Shown here: positions 34,758 through 42,654 of the stretch, piece after piece | Layout: every line of letters starts with the position of its first letter | Position numbering within the stretch: position 1 is the first letter of the stretch | Made by a program: the position numbers and the translations under genes | Assembly (NCBI GenBank): GCA_020636255.1 | Contig: JACJYE010000003.1 | Coordinates: forward strand, 248,001-312,000 | Length of the DNA: 64,000 bases | From: Lewinellaceae bacterium | Lineage (GTDB): Bacteria; Bacteroidota; Bacteroidia; Chitinophagales; Saprospiraceae | Direction of reading: 5' to 3' | The notes under the pieces: model-generated | The model's input: only the letters and a program-made list of their open reading frames with translations | Database searches by the model: none | Told to the model about the DNA's origin: nothing

Positions 34758-35483
34758 ATGAGAAGAACGATTACCCTGGTTGCTCTTGCCCTGTTTTTCA
34801 TCAATGCCGCAAACGCCCAGGTATGGCTGGAGCTGGGCCTCAAAGGCATGATGGGCTTTACCGGCTTTTACAACAAGAACATCTCCAATGACAGCAGGCA
34901 CGACAGCCAGCTGGGGCTGGCCACTTCCGTTGGCGGCGTTGCCGCTTTCAACATCGGAGAATACCACGGCCTGAACATCGAAGCACTGGGAGCCACCCAC
35001 CATCAGTCCTTCACCTTTCGGGGAGACGACGGTAAGAACAACGCCATCAATATGGAATGGAAAAGCACCGATGTCTATCTGCTCTACCGCTGGTATCGCG
35101 ACAACGGCGCTTTCCTGGAGATCGGGCCCAAAGTGACCTACATCCGCGACGCCCAGCAATCGTATGGTACCGACTGGGCCGACGTCAAGGATAAATATGC
35201 CGACAAGTATTACTCGGCAGCCTTCGGCGTCGGCGGGTTTGTCACTACTTCTGAAGTGCTCACCGTAAAAACCGGCCTGCGCGCCGAGTACGCCCTCACA
35301 GACCTGATCTCCGCCCAGGGGCAGGCCGATGGCTACCCCTCGCCCTACGCTAATTTTGAATCTTATGCCGAAACGCGCCCCTTCCGCTTGGGCCTCTATA
35401 TGGAAGTGACTTTCGGCGTCGGCGGCATCGCTCAGGCTATGTGCGGCCGGCGGGGGTTCCTTTTTGGGACGAGGTATAAGTAG
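34758..35483 (+). CDS. Outer-membrane beta-barrel protein
   Basis: A 241-residue protein with a signal peptide (1-20, 'FFINAANAQ') and alternating amphipathic strands typical of PorT/OmpW-sized barrels ('VWLELGLKGMMGFTGFY', 'VYLLYRWYRDNGAFLEIGPK', 'FRLGLYMEVTFGVGGIA'). The C-terminus lacks the usual terminal aromatic residue and instead ends 'GTRYK'. No function can be assigned. It stands alone, divergent from rpsT. Confidence 0.75.
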   Translation: MRRTITLVALALFFINAANAQVWLELGLKGMMGFTGFYNKNISNDSRHDSQLGLATSVGGVAAFNIGEYHGLNIEALGATHHQSFTFRGDDGKNNAINMEWKSTDVYLLYRWYRDNGAFLEIGPKVTYIRDAQQSYGTDWADVKDKYADKYYSAAFGVGGFVTTSEVLTVKTGLRAEYALTDLISAQGQADGYPSPYANFESYAETRPFRLGLYMEVTFGVGGIAQAMCGRRGFLFGTRYK

Positions 35484-35492
35484 GCCGGAAGG

Positions 35493-36299
35493 TTATTCCA
35501 CAAAATCTACCAGCCTGCGCAGCTCCGTTCTGACGATCGTCCTCGTTGACTCGATGCGGTTGCCGATGTAGGCGTCGCTCATGCCAGGATAAACGGCATC
35601 CCAGGCCGCCTGGTTACTTTTTTGCATGTCTTCCCAGGTGTTGAAGAAGTCGACAGTAGAGGCCTGATAGGGGTATTCGCTGCCGGAGGGCAACACCATA
35701 AAGCCCATGAGCCAGCCGGCCCGGTTGCCCATAGCGATGCTTTTCTCATGAACGGGCTTCACGAAGCGGGTTTCCATCTCGACCCATTCTTCCATGCCCC
35801 CGGCGGGTATGTTCATAAAATTTTCGACCCTGTACAGGGGATGCGCCGTGCCGGGAGCGAATACCATATCGCCCCCCGTCCATATCTCCCTCTTGATCAG
35901 GTCCCGGTACTGGCCGGCGCTGTTGGCAGCTTCTTTCTGCTCATCCGTCAGGCCCTGCGTCAGGGCTGCCCAGGTTGCATCATCCCAGCTTTGATTCAGC
36001 GCATCGATGCCCTTCCAGTTTTTCAGGTGGGTAATAGTGAGGTATCCGTATTCGGCATTCGTGCCGCCGGGTACCATCACTTCTTCGAGCTCCCAGCCGG
36101 TGATAAGCCCTTTTTTCAGGCGCGCCTGATGGATGAGTTTCCAGGCCTTCTCACATTCTAGGTATTTGGCGTTCATGCCGGGTTTCACTTTCATGTACTC
36201 CACGATGACGTATTCTCTGTCGCCATCCTGGGCAGAGAGGCTGACGTGGAAAACGAAGCTGCAAAATGCCAGCAATAGGATCGGAAGGAAAGTTTTCAT
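35493..36299 (-). CDS. Secreted protein with two dimeric alpha/beta-barrel-like halves
   Basis: About 268 residues from the Met of 'MKTFLPILLLAF', with a clear signal peptide ending near 'VSLSAQ'. The mature part shows two similar halves, each a strand-helix-strand unit ('YVIVEYMKVKPGMNAKYLECE', and 'HPLYRVENFMNIPAGGMEEW' with 'VHEKSIAMGNRAGWLMG'). This is reminiscent of NIPSNAP/ABM-type ferredoxin-like folds. It is probably periplasmic or released. No enzymatic motif is seen, so function is unassigned. It converges on the barrel gene. Confidence 0.7.
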   Translation of the reverse strand: MKTFLPILLLAFCSFVFHVSLSAQDGDREYVIVEYMKVKPGMNAKYLECEKAWKLIHQARLKKGLITGWELEEVMVPGGTNAEYGYLTITHLKNWKGIDALNQSWDDATWAALTQGLTDEQKEAANSAGQYRDLIKREIWTGGDMVFAPGTAHPLYRVENFMNIPAGGMEEWVEMETRFVKPVHEKSIAMGNRAGWLMGFMVLPSGSEYPYQASTVDFFNTWEDMQKSNQAAWDAVYPGMSDAYIGNRIESTRTIVRTELRRLVDFVE

Positions 36300-36565
36300 G
36301 TCCAAATAGAGTTTAGGTGAAAGAATAAACGGGAAGGATACAACTTCCCCAATGCAAGTTTAGCGCTAAACCCCCAGTATCGTCTGGACAGATTTTTCTT
36401 TTTCCTGGACAAATCTTGCATTTTATTGCCTGGATTACTTGCTTTTCAGTAAAAGCCCCTTTTAATTGGGGGCTAATTTCTAAAGGCCTTATCTTTTAAT
36501 TTGCCAAAAAGCAAAACATATCTAGCTCCCTATATATTTTTGCAGAAAAATCCAGTACCCAAGAG

Positions 36566-39334
36566 ATGAGTGATTATTCTTTTATTACCAATGCGCATCC
36601 CTCCTACATCGAATCGATGTACGAGTTATACCTGCAGGATCCGGAATCGGTGGAAGAGAGCTGGCGCGCTTTTTTCCAGGGTTTTGATTTTGCCCATAAT
36701 TCCAATGGCAAAGGGCTGAACGGCGCCGCTACGGCCGTTTCGGCGGATACACTCGATAAGGAGGCGAAGGTGCTCGCCCTGATCACGGCATACCGCAACC
36801 GCGGCCACCTTTTATCCACTACGAATCCCATCCGCCACCGCCGCGACCGCAAGCCCAACCTCAGCCTGTCTGATTTCGGGCTGTCCGACGACGACCTCGA
36901 AAAGGAATTCCAGGCCGGTGCGGAAATAGGCATTGGCAGGGCCACGCTTCAACAGATCATCGACAAGATGCGCAAGATCTACTGCGGTAACCTGGGCATC
37001 GAATACCACCATATACAAGACCGCGAAAAACGGCGCTGGATACGCAGCAAGATCGAAACCGCCACCCCTGACAACGGTTACGGCATCGACAACCACAAAA
37101 AACGCCGCATCCTGGAGAAGCTGAACGGCTCGGTCGTCTTTGAGAAATTCCTCCACACCAAATACGTCGGGCAGAAGCGCTTCTCTCTGGAAGGCGGTGA
37201 AACGACTATCGTCGCCCTCGATGGCATTATCAACAAGGGTGCGGAAGACAAAGTGGAAGAAGTGATCATCGGTATGGCCCACCGGGGCCGCCTCAACGTG
37301 CTGGCCAACATCATGGGTAAGACCTACGGCCAGATCTTCAATGAATTCGAAGGGATCGCCGTCCCCGACCTTAGCTTTGGCGATGGCGACGTCAAATACC
37401 ACCTCGGTTTTTCTTCCCAGGTGGAAACCCCTTCCGGCAAGACAGTACACCTCAAGCTGGCGCCCAACCCCTCCCACCTCGAATCGGTCAACCCGGTGGT
37501 GGAAGGTTTCGCCCGCGCTAAAGCCGACATTTTGTACGAAAGCGATTACGACCGCATCCTGCCCATCCTCATCCACGGCGACGCAGCGCTCGCCGGGCAG
37601 GGCATCGTCTATGAAACCGTGCAGATGAGCCAGTTGGAAGGGTACTACACCGGCGGCACTATCCACTTTGTCATCAACAACCAGATCGGCTTTACGACCG
37701 ATTTTGACGACGCCCGCTCCTCTACCTACAGTACCGGTGTGGCCAATGTGGTACAGGCTCCCGTTTTTCACGTTAACGGCGACGACCCGGAGGCCGTCCT
37801 CTATGCCGTCGAATTCGCTGTGGAATACCGCCAGAAGTTCAACAATGACGTCTTCATCGATATGGTCTGCTATCGCAAACACGGCCATAACGAAGGCGAC
37901 GACCCGCAGTTCACACAGCCTGAAATGTACGACATCATCAAAAACCACCCCGACCCGCGTGAGGTGTATACCAAAAGGCTGGTCGAACGGGGTGAGATGG
38001 ACAAAAAACTGGCTGAAGAGATGGAAGCGGGCTTCTGGAACCACCTCCAGGAGCGCCTCGACGAAGTGCGCGAACACCCGCTCCCCTACGAATACCAGGA
38101 GCCTGAACAGGCCTGGCGCGCGCTGAAAAAGACCAAGTCGCCGGAAGATTTCGAAGTGTCGCCGGAAACCGGTATCGCGCGTGAACGCCTCGACGCCCTC
38201 ATCGAACACCTGATGACTTTACCTCAGGGGTTTAACCCGCTGAGCAAGGTCAACCGCCTGCTGAAAAGCAAAAAGGCCCTGCTGGATGAGAACAAACTCG
38301 ACTGGGCGATGGGGGAGCTGATGGCCTATGGCAGCATCCTTCAGGACGGCAGCGATGTGCGCATGAGCGGCCAGGACGTCCGCCGCGGCACCTTTTCCCA
38401 CCGCCATGCCGTACTGCGCGACGCCAGGACCTACGAACCCTACAACCGCCTGGATAACATACAGGAGGGCCAGGGCAAGTTCCGGATATTCAATTCCCTG
38501 CTCTCCGAATTCGGCGTATTGGGTTTCGAGTACGGCTACTCGCTGGCTTCGCCTGAGACGCTGGTCATCTGGGAAGCCCAGTTCGGCGATTTCTACAACG
38601 GCGCCCAAACGATCGTCGACCAGTATATCGCAGCTGCAGAAAGTAAGTGGCAACGGATGAGCGGGCTGGTCATGTTGCTGCCCCACGGCTACGAAGGCCA
38701 GGGCCCCGAACACTCCAGCGCCCGCCCCGAGCGCTTCCTGCTGGCCTGTGCCGACTTCAACCTGACCGTTGCCAATGTGACCACGCCGGGCAACTTCTTC
38801 CACCTGATGCGCCGGCAACTGGAACGCCCTTTCCGCAAGCCGCTGATCGTCATGTCGCCCAAGTCACTGTTGCGCCATCCCGAGTGCGTATCGCCCATTG
38901 AAGCTTTTGAAGCGGGCACCCGCTTTCAGGAAGTCTACGACGACCCGCTGGTCGGCCCGCGCAGCAATAAGAAAGTAAACCGGTTGTTGCTATGTAGTGG
39001 GAAGGTATATTTCGACCTGCTGGATAAGAAACGCAACGACAAGCGCGACGATGTGGCCATCGTACGGCTGGAGCAGCTTTATCCGCTGCCGGCAAAACAA
39101 CTCAGGGAGATCTTTGCCCGCTACGCCAATGCTACCATAATCTGGGTGCAGGAAGAACCCTCCAACATGGGCGCCTGGCAGTACATCAACAACATTTTCC
39201 TCAATGAAGATGTAGGGCTGGATGTAAAACTGAACTACGTAGCACGCAAATCGAGCGCCTCGCCTGCCTCAGGCTTCAAAAAAGTGCACGACGAGCAACA
39301 GGCCGATATCGTGCGCCGGGCGTTCGGAGAATAA
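36566..39334 (+). CDS. sucA: 2-oxoglutarate dehydrogenase E1 component
   Basis: A 922-residue thiamine-diphosphate enzyme that decarboxylates 2-oxoglutarate in the TCA cycle and passes the succinyl group to the E2 lipoyl domain. Characteristic segments are the N-terminal 'YIESMYELYLQDPESVEESW', 'IGMAHRGRLNVLANIMGK', 'HGDAALAGQGIVYETVQMS', 'GHNEGDDPQFTQP', 'LPHGYEGQGPEHSSARPERF' and 'WVQEEPSNMGAW'. Length and start are normal. The E2 gene (sucB), often next to it, is absent; a MITE and other palindromes follow instead. Confidence 0.97.
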   Translation: MSDYSFITNAHPSYIESMYELYLQDPESVEESWRAFFQGFDFAHNSNGKGLNGAATAVSADTLDKEAKVLALITAYRNRGHLLSTTNPIRHRRDRKPNLSLSDFGLSDDDLEKEFQAGAEIGIGRATLQQIIDKMRKIYCGNLGIEYHHIQDREKRRWIRSKIETATPDNGYGIDNHKKRRILEKLNGSVVFEKFLHTKYVGQKRFSLEGGETTIVALDGIINKGAEDKVEEVIIGMAHRGRLNVLANIMGKTYGQIFNEFEGIAVPDLSFGDGDVKYHLGFSSQVETPSGKTVHLKLAPNPSHLESVNPVVEGFARAKADILYESDYDRILPILIHGDAALAGQGIVYETVQMSQLEGYYTGGTIHFVINNQIGFTTDFDDARSSTYSTGVANVVQAPVFHVNGDDPEAVLYAVEFAVEYRQKFNNDVFIDMVCYRKHGHNEGDDPQFTQPEMYDIIKNHPDPREVYTKRLVERGEMDKKLAEEMEAGFWNHLQERLDEVREHPLPYEYQEPEQAWRALKKTKSPEDFEVSPETGIARERLDALIEHLMTLPQGFNPLSKVNRLLKSKKALLDENKLDWAMGELMAYGSILQDGSDVRMSGQDVRRGTFSHRHAVLRDARTYEPYNRLDNIQEGQGKFRIFNSLLSEFGVLGFEYGYSLASPETLVIWEAQFGDFYNGAQTIVDQYIAAAESKWQRMSGLVMLLPHGYEGQGPEHSSARPERFLLACADFNLTVANVTTPGNFFHLMRRQLERPFRKPLIVMSPKSLLRHPECVSPIEAFEAGTRFQEVYDDPLVGPRSNKKVNRLLLCSGKVYFDLLDKKRNDKRDDVAIVRLEQLYPLPAKQLREIFARYANATIIWVQEEPSNMGAWQYINNIFLNEDVGLDVKLNYVARKSSASPASGFKKVHDEQQADIVRRAFGE

Positions 39335-39348
39335 AAGATACATTTATT

Positions 39349-39499
39349 GTAACTATTCAGCATGCAGCCTAAAATGCTCCTGAAGCTAAATTTTGTAGGA
39401 TTTTTCTTGTCTAACCCCTTCTCATTCCCCTTGAAAGGGGAAGGGCGGATTACAAAATTTTGCTTCAGGCCGTAAATCACCATGATGCTGAATAGTTAC
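39349..39499. mobile_element. MITE copy 1 (IS66-type ends, 8-bp target duplication)
   Basis: A 151-bp palindromic element with terminal inverted repeats GTAACTATTCAGCAT / ATGCTGAATAGTTAC, a nested 19-bp pair (CCTGAAGC-type arms) and a central hairpin TTCCCCTT-GA-AAGGGGAA. CATTTATT lies directly on both sides (39341-39348 and 39500-39507), a perfect 8-bp target duplication. A second copy, about 93% or more identical by eye, is at 48029-48180. There is no coding capacity, so it would be moved in trans. GTAA ends with 8-bp duplications are typical of the IS66 family. Confidence 0.9.
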
Positions 39500-39502
39500 C
39501 AT

Positions 39503-39524
39503 TTATTTTTTGATGGTTGCTTAG
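39503..39524. repeat. Remnant of the 34.0-kb palindromic element
   Basis: These 22 bases match 34078-34099 at 21 of 22 positions (shared core TTATTTTTTGATGGTT). This is the right end of the element upstream of paaE. MITE copy 1 inserted at its edge, and the 8-bp target duplication overlaps it. Confidence 0.55.
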
Positions 39525-39558
39525 ATCAACAGTATCTGCCGCCCGAAGGGCATAGTAT

Positions 39559-39588
39559 CGATACCAGCCCCGGCCGGGGCTGGTATCG
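39559..39588. repeat. Perfect 30-bp palindrome
   Basis: CGATACCAGCCCCGG is followed directly by its exact reverse complement, so there is no loop. It could be a dimeric protein site, a REP-like unit or a cruciform-prone sequence. It sits in the 350-bp gap between sucA and the isomerase gene. Confidence 0.7.
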
Positions 39589-39621
39589 GGCATTTACCTG
39601 GCATCAATGATCCAAAGACGC

Positions 39622-39660
39622 AAAAGGCGCAGGGGCCTCGAACGGCCCCATGCGCCTTTT
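39622..39660 (-). terminator. Intrinsic terminator of the SlyD-like gene
   Basis: The arms AAAAGGCGCA and TGCGCCTTTT, with inner arms GGGGCC / GGCCCC, form a long hairpin. Read on the minus strand it starts about 28 nt after the isomerase stop and ends in a short T run. Confidence 0.7.
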
Positions 39661-39688
39661 ACGTTGTGATACAGGCCGGCGCGCCTGT

Positions 39689-40198
39689 TCAATGGTGGTG
39701 GTGCCCATCCGGGCCGTGTACATGCCCGTGGTCGATCTCGGACTGTGTAGCATCGCGCACATCCTCAATACTGACCGTAAAGTAGAGGTCGACCCCTGCC
39801 ATGGGGTGGTTAAAATCCATGACGACCTCATCGTCCTGTATTTCCATTACAGTGCCCAGCAATTGGTTGCCATCGGGGTCGCGCATGGGAATGACCTTGC
39901 CTTCCTGAAGCAGGCTCTCGTCCAGTTTACCGTCGATGACGAAAGTATCTTTCGGGATGGTTACCACAGACTCTTCGTCGTAGGTGCCGTAGGCCTCTTC
40001 ACTCCCAATGCCAAAGGAGAATGCGTCGCCTGCCTTTTTTCCCGACAATTGGTTCTCAAATTCGGGGATCATCTGGCCCACGCCATAAAGGAATACCAGT
40101 GGGTCGCCGCCAAAGGTCTCTTCCACCAATTCACCTGCCTCATCTCCTTCCTGGAGTTTGTAGTGAAGGGTGACAACTTTGTGTTTGCTAATAGTCAT
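39689..40198 (-). CDS. SlyD-like FKBP-type peptidyl-prolyl isomerase
   Basis: A 169-residue cytoplasmic isomerase/chaperone. The FKBP core ('VVTLHYKLQEGDEAGELVEET', 'PLVFLYGVGQMIPEFENQLSG') is interrupted by the insert-in-flap domain typical of SlyD ('EESVVTIPKDTF' to 'DDEVVMDFNHPMAG'). It ends in a His-rich metal-binding tail ('HGHVHGPDGHHHH'). The start is set at the Met of 'MTISKHKVV'; a longer in-frame extension upstream is not family-like. It is monocistronic and followed by a good terminator. Confidence 0.93.
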   Translation of the reverse strand: MTISKHKVVTLHYKLQEGDEAGELVEETFGGDPLVFLYGVGQMIPEFENQLSGKKAGDAFSFGIGSEEAYGTYDEESVVTIPKDTFVIDGKLDESLLQEGKVIPMRDPDGNQLLGTVMEIQDDEVVMDFNHPMAGVDLYFTVSIEDVRDATQSEIDHGHVHGPDGHHHH

Positions 40199-40330
40199 GA
40201 AACTTTTTTTATGTGCTCCCACGAGGCCGCTCGCGGGTAAAATGATCGATCGCAGCTTCGTAGCGCGATTACTGAGGTAAGGTAGGCAAATATCTCGGGG
40301 CACAGAAATTTCGCCTTTATATTTACCCTT

Positions 40331-40387
40331 AGAGCTTGTTTGGAGGCCAGCCTTTGAGCTGCAAAGGCTGGCCTCCAAACAAGCTCT
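40331..40387. repeat. Perfect 26-bp-stem hairpin (AGAGCTTGTTTGGAGGCC family, copy 1)
   Basis: The left arm (40331-40356) starts AGAGCTTGTTTGGAGGCC and is an exact complement of 40362-40387 around a 5-nt loop. It lies 20 nt beyond the stop of the CoiA-like gene. A second element with the same outer 18 bp is at 42578-42654. It may act as a 3'-end hairpin or be a small repeat family. Confidence 0.8.
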
Positions 40388-40406
40388 TAAAGTATGGCCT
40401 GCACAC

Positions 40407-41300
40407 CTATACCGAACCGGCCCAGCCCGGCGCCTGAGGCAAGGGCAGGTGCCCCCAGCAACGCACCTCCCGGGGTTCTTGAGGGGTGGCCCGAAAGCCT
40501 ACCGTCTCCATACTATAAGCGACCTCCAGGCAGCGGGGGCAATAGAGGCAGTCCTGCCACAGCAATGCATAGCTCTGCCCCTCCCGAAAGCCGCTTCGCC
40601 AACGGCGCTTGTGAAGGGGGCAATCCGCTACGATATAACTATGGTACCCTTTGAAATAGCGGTGGCGAACGGGGCGAACAGCCGCCTCCTGGCGCAGCCG
40701 GTATTCAACTTTTTGTTTTTTGGTGTGAAAAAGCCAGCGCTTGCAGGCCAATCCGTGCACCAAACCATGGCCCAGCGCATGGCCGAACCCCGGGTCGTTG
40801 AATTCCAGGTTCAGGCTGCGCACCAGGGGTATAACATCCACTTCCAATGCGGATATGCCAAGCTGCCGCAGGCGCCAGGCCTTTTGTTCCGGCACGGGAT
40901 GTGTAACGCCGATTTCCAGCAACATGCGTTTGGGGCCGGATTCCAGAATGAGATCGGGTATGGCCCCGCCCAGGTGGTGCTCTACCTTTACTTTATCAAA
41001 CCGGATAAGCTGCGCCGGGAACAGCGCTTTTTGCTGGCGGTGCAGATACACCGGCGGCACGGCGATACATCGTGCTTTTTCAAAAATTTCCTTGGCTTTC
41101 AGGTGCAGGGCCGTTTCCAGCCCGTAGGCACATGCTCCGCCGCGAAGATGGGCAAAGTGGTGGGCATAATGCCTCCCTTTTTTGGCAACCAATGGCTCCC
41201 GGCATGCCGGGCAGATGCAGCCACAAGCGCGGCCGCGCTTTACTTCTGTAATACTGTGTAAACGGCCATCGCGCAGGCCAAAGGGTAGATGGAGAGGCAT
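40407..41300 (-). CDS. CoiA-like competence/nuclease-family protein
   Basis: About 297 residues from the Met of 'MPLHLPFGL'. The N-terminal half matches the CoiA family: a Cys pair in 'CICPACREPLVAKKGR' followed by 'HYAHHFAHLRGG' and a region with 'EHHLGGAIPDLILESG' and 'LLEIGVTH', which resembles a PD-(D/E)XK nuclease core (D-x-n-E). A C-terminal Cys-rich part contains 'DCLYCPRC'. CoiA proteins act in natural transformation in Gram-positives. In Bacteroidota the role is unproven. It is divergent from the oxidoreductase gene. Confidence 0.75.
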   Translation of the reverse strand: MPLHLPFGLRDGRLHSITEVKRGRACGCICPACREPLVAKKGRHYAHHFAHLRGGACAYGLETALHLKAKEIFEKARCIAVPPVYLHRQQKALFPAQLIRFDKVKVEHHLGGAIPDLILESGPKRMLLEIGVTHPVPEQKAWRLRQLGISALEVDVIPLVRSLNLEFNDPGFGHALGHGLVHGLACKRWLFHTKKQKVEYRLRQEAAVRPVRHRYFKGYHSYIVADCPLHKRRWRSGFREGQSYALLWQDCLYCPRCLEVAYSMETVGFRATPQEPREVRCWGHLPLPQAPGWAGSV

Positions 41301-41490
41301 AATATTCGTTTTCACCTGGTATTTGAGGCCAGCCCGGGGGTAGGCTTTGATATTCAGGAATAAGATAGGTGAAACCGGGAAAAAGTACAACAATATGATT
41401 CAAATTTTTTGTTTAAAACACAACAACCGGGTTTTGCCCAAAAACCGCTATATTGCTGAGAGCATATCTCCCAACCAAAACCATAAGCCC

Positions 41491-42579
41491 ATGCTCCACA
41501 CCTACCCTACCCGCCGGGAATTTATCCAAACCCTGTCATTGGGCGCAGGCGCCCTGTTGCTGCCCGGCATGCTCTGCCGGCCGAGGAAAGAACGCCTGGG
41601 TATCGCCCTCGTTGGCCTGGGCTATTACAGCACCGACCTGCTGGCGCCTGCCCTGCAACGCACCCGGCACTGTTATCTGGCGGGGATCGTAACAGGCACA
41701 CCGGCCAAGATCCCTGTATGGCAACGCAAATACGGCATCCCGGATAAGAACGTTTACAATTACGAGAATTTCGACGCGATCGCCGACAATCCGGATATCG
41801 ATATCGTATATGTGGTGCTGCCCAACTCCATGCATGCCGAATACTGCGTGCGCGCAGCCAACGCCGGCAAACACGTCTTTTGTGAAAAGCCGATGGCAAA
41901 AACGGTTGCGGAATGCGAAACCGCCATCCGGGCCTGTAGCAGCAACAAAGTATCGCTGGCCATAGGCTACCGCATGCAACACGAGCCTAATACGCAGGAG
42001 ATCATCCGTTTGGGGCGGGAAAAAGCATTGGGCGCGCCCAAACTGGTACAAGCGGAAGCCGGTTTTTACGATGGCCGCACCGGCCACTGGAAACAACGCA
42101 AGGCGATGGGAGGCGGCGCTATGTACGACATGGGCGTGTACACCCTGCAGGCTGCCCGATACTGCACGGGTGAAGAGCCCGTAGCTGTTACGGCCCGGCA
42201 CAGCACTACCCGCCCCGAGATATTCTATGAAGTGGACGAAACCACCCATTTCGAACTGGAATTCCCCAGCGGCGCCCGTGCCGAATGTGTTACCAGCTTC
42301 GGCCAGAGCATGAACAAGCTGCACGTCACCTATGCCGAAGGCTGGGCCGAGTTGCAACCTTTCCAGGCCTACAGCGGCATCGCCGGGCAGGCCAGCGACG
42401 GCAGGCTTTTCAATGCCAGTATACCAAACCAGCAGGCCAGACAAATGGACGACGACGCCCTGGCCATAATGGAAGGCCGCCCGATGCAGGTGCCGGGCGA
42501 AGAAGGGCTGAGGGATATCAGGATCGTGGAAGCCATATACGGATCGGCGGCAAAAGGCGAGCGGGTGGCGCTGGATTAG
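41491..42579 (+). CDS. Gfo/Idh/MocA-family oxidoreductase with Tat-like signal
   Basis: A 362-residue NAD(P)-dependent oxidoreductase from the Met of 'MLHTYPTRREF'. A twin-Arg-like signal ('TRREFIQTLSLGAGALLLPG') suggests export. The Rossmann part has 'GIALVGLGYYSTDLLAPAL', the sugar-oxidoreductase motif is 'CEKPMAKT', and the C-terminal domain holds 'GGGAMYDMGVYTLQAARY'. It resembles periplasmic glucose-fructose oxidoreductase relatives. The substrate is probably a sugar or cyclitol. Its TAG stop overlaps the first bases of an inverted repeat. Confidence 0.88.
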   Translation: MLHTYPTRREFIQTLSLGAGALLLPGMLCRPRKERLGIALVGLGYYSTDLLAPALQRTRHCYLAGIVTGTPAKIPVWQRKYGIPDKNVYNYENFDAIADNPDIDIVYVVLPNSMHAEYCVRAANAGKHVFCEKPMAKTVAECETAIRACSSNKVSLAIGYRMQHEPNTQEIIRLGREKALGAPKLVQAEAGFYDGRTGHWKQRKAMGGGAMYDMGVYTLQAARYCTGEEPVAVTARHSTTRPEIFYEVDETTHFELEFPSGARAECVTSFGQSMNKLHVTYAEGWAELQPFQAYSGIAGQASDGRLFNASIPNQQARQMDDDALAIMEGRPMQVPGEEGLRDIRIVEAIYGSAAKGERVALD

Positions 42580-42654
42580 AGCTTGTTTGGAGGCCAGCTT
42601 TTGTGCTAAAAAAGGCCGCTTTTCGCTATCAAATCCGGCCTCCAAACAAGCTCT
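42578..42654. repeat. Inverted repeat exactly spanning two convergent stop codons (family copy 2)
   Basis: The outer arms AGAGCTTGTTTGGAGGCC (42578-42595) and their complement (42637-42654) are perfect, with a 41-nt centre. The left arm starts inside the oxidoreductase TAG stop, and the right arm ends on the first base of the TTA that is the LanC TAA stop. The outer 18 bp match the hairpin at 40331-40387, but the centre differs. It probably serves as a two-way 3'-end structure. Confidence 0.8.

Noticed and set aside
36530..36545. TATTTTTG as a Bacteroidota -7 box before sucA
   Set aside because: It matches TAnnTTTG and lies ~25 nt before the start, but no TTTG element was found at the expected 17-23 nt upstream spacing, so it was not annotated.
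36812..38209. 465-codon minus-strand frame opposite sucA
   Set aside because: Antisense shadow of a highly conserved enzyme gene, with no domain seen.
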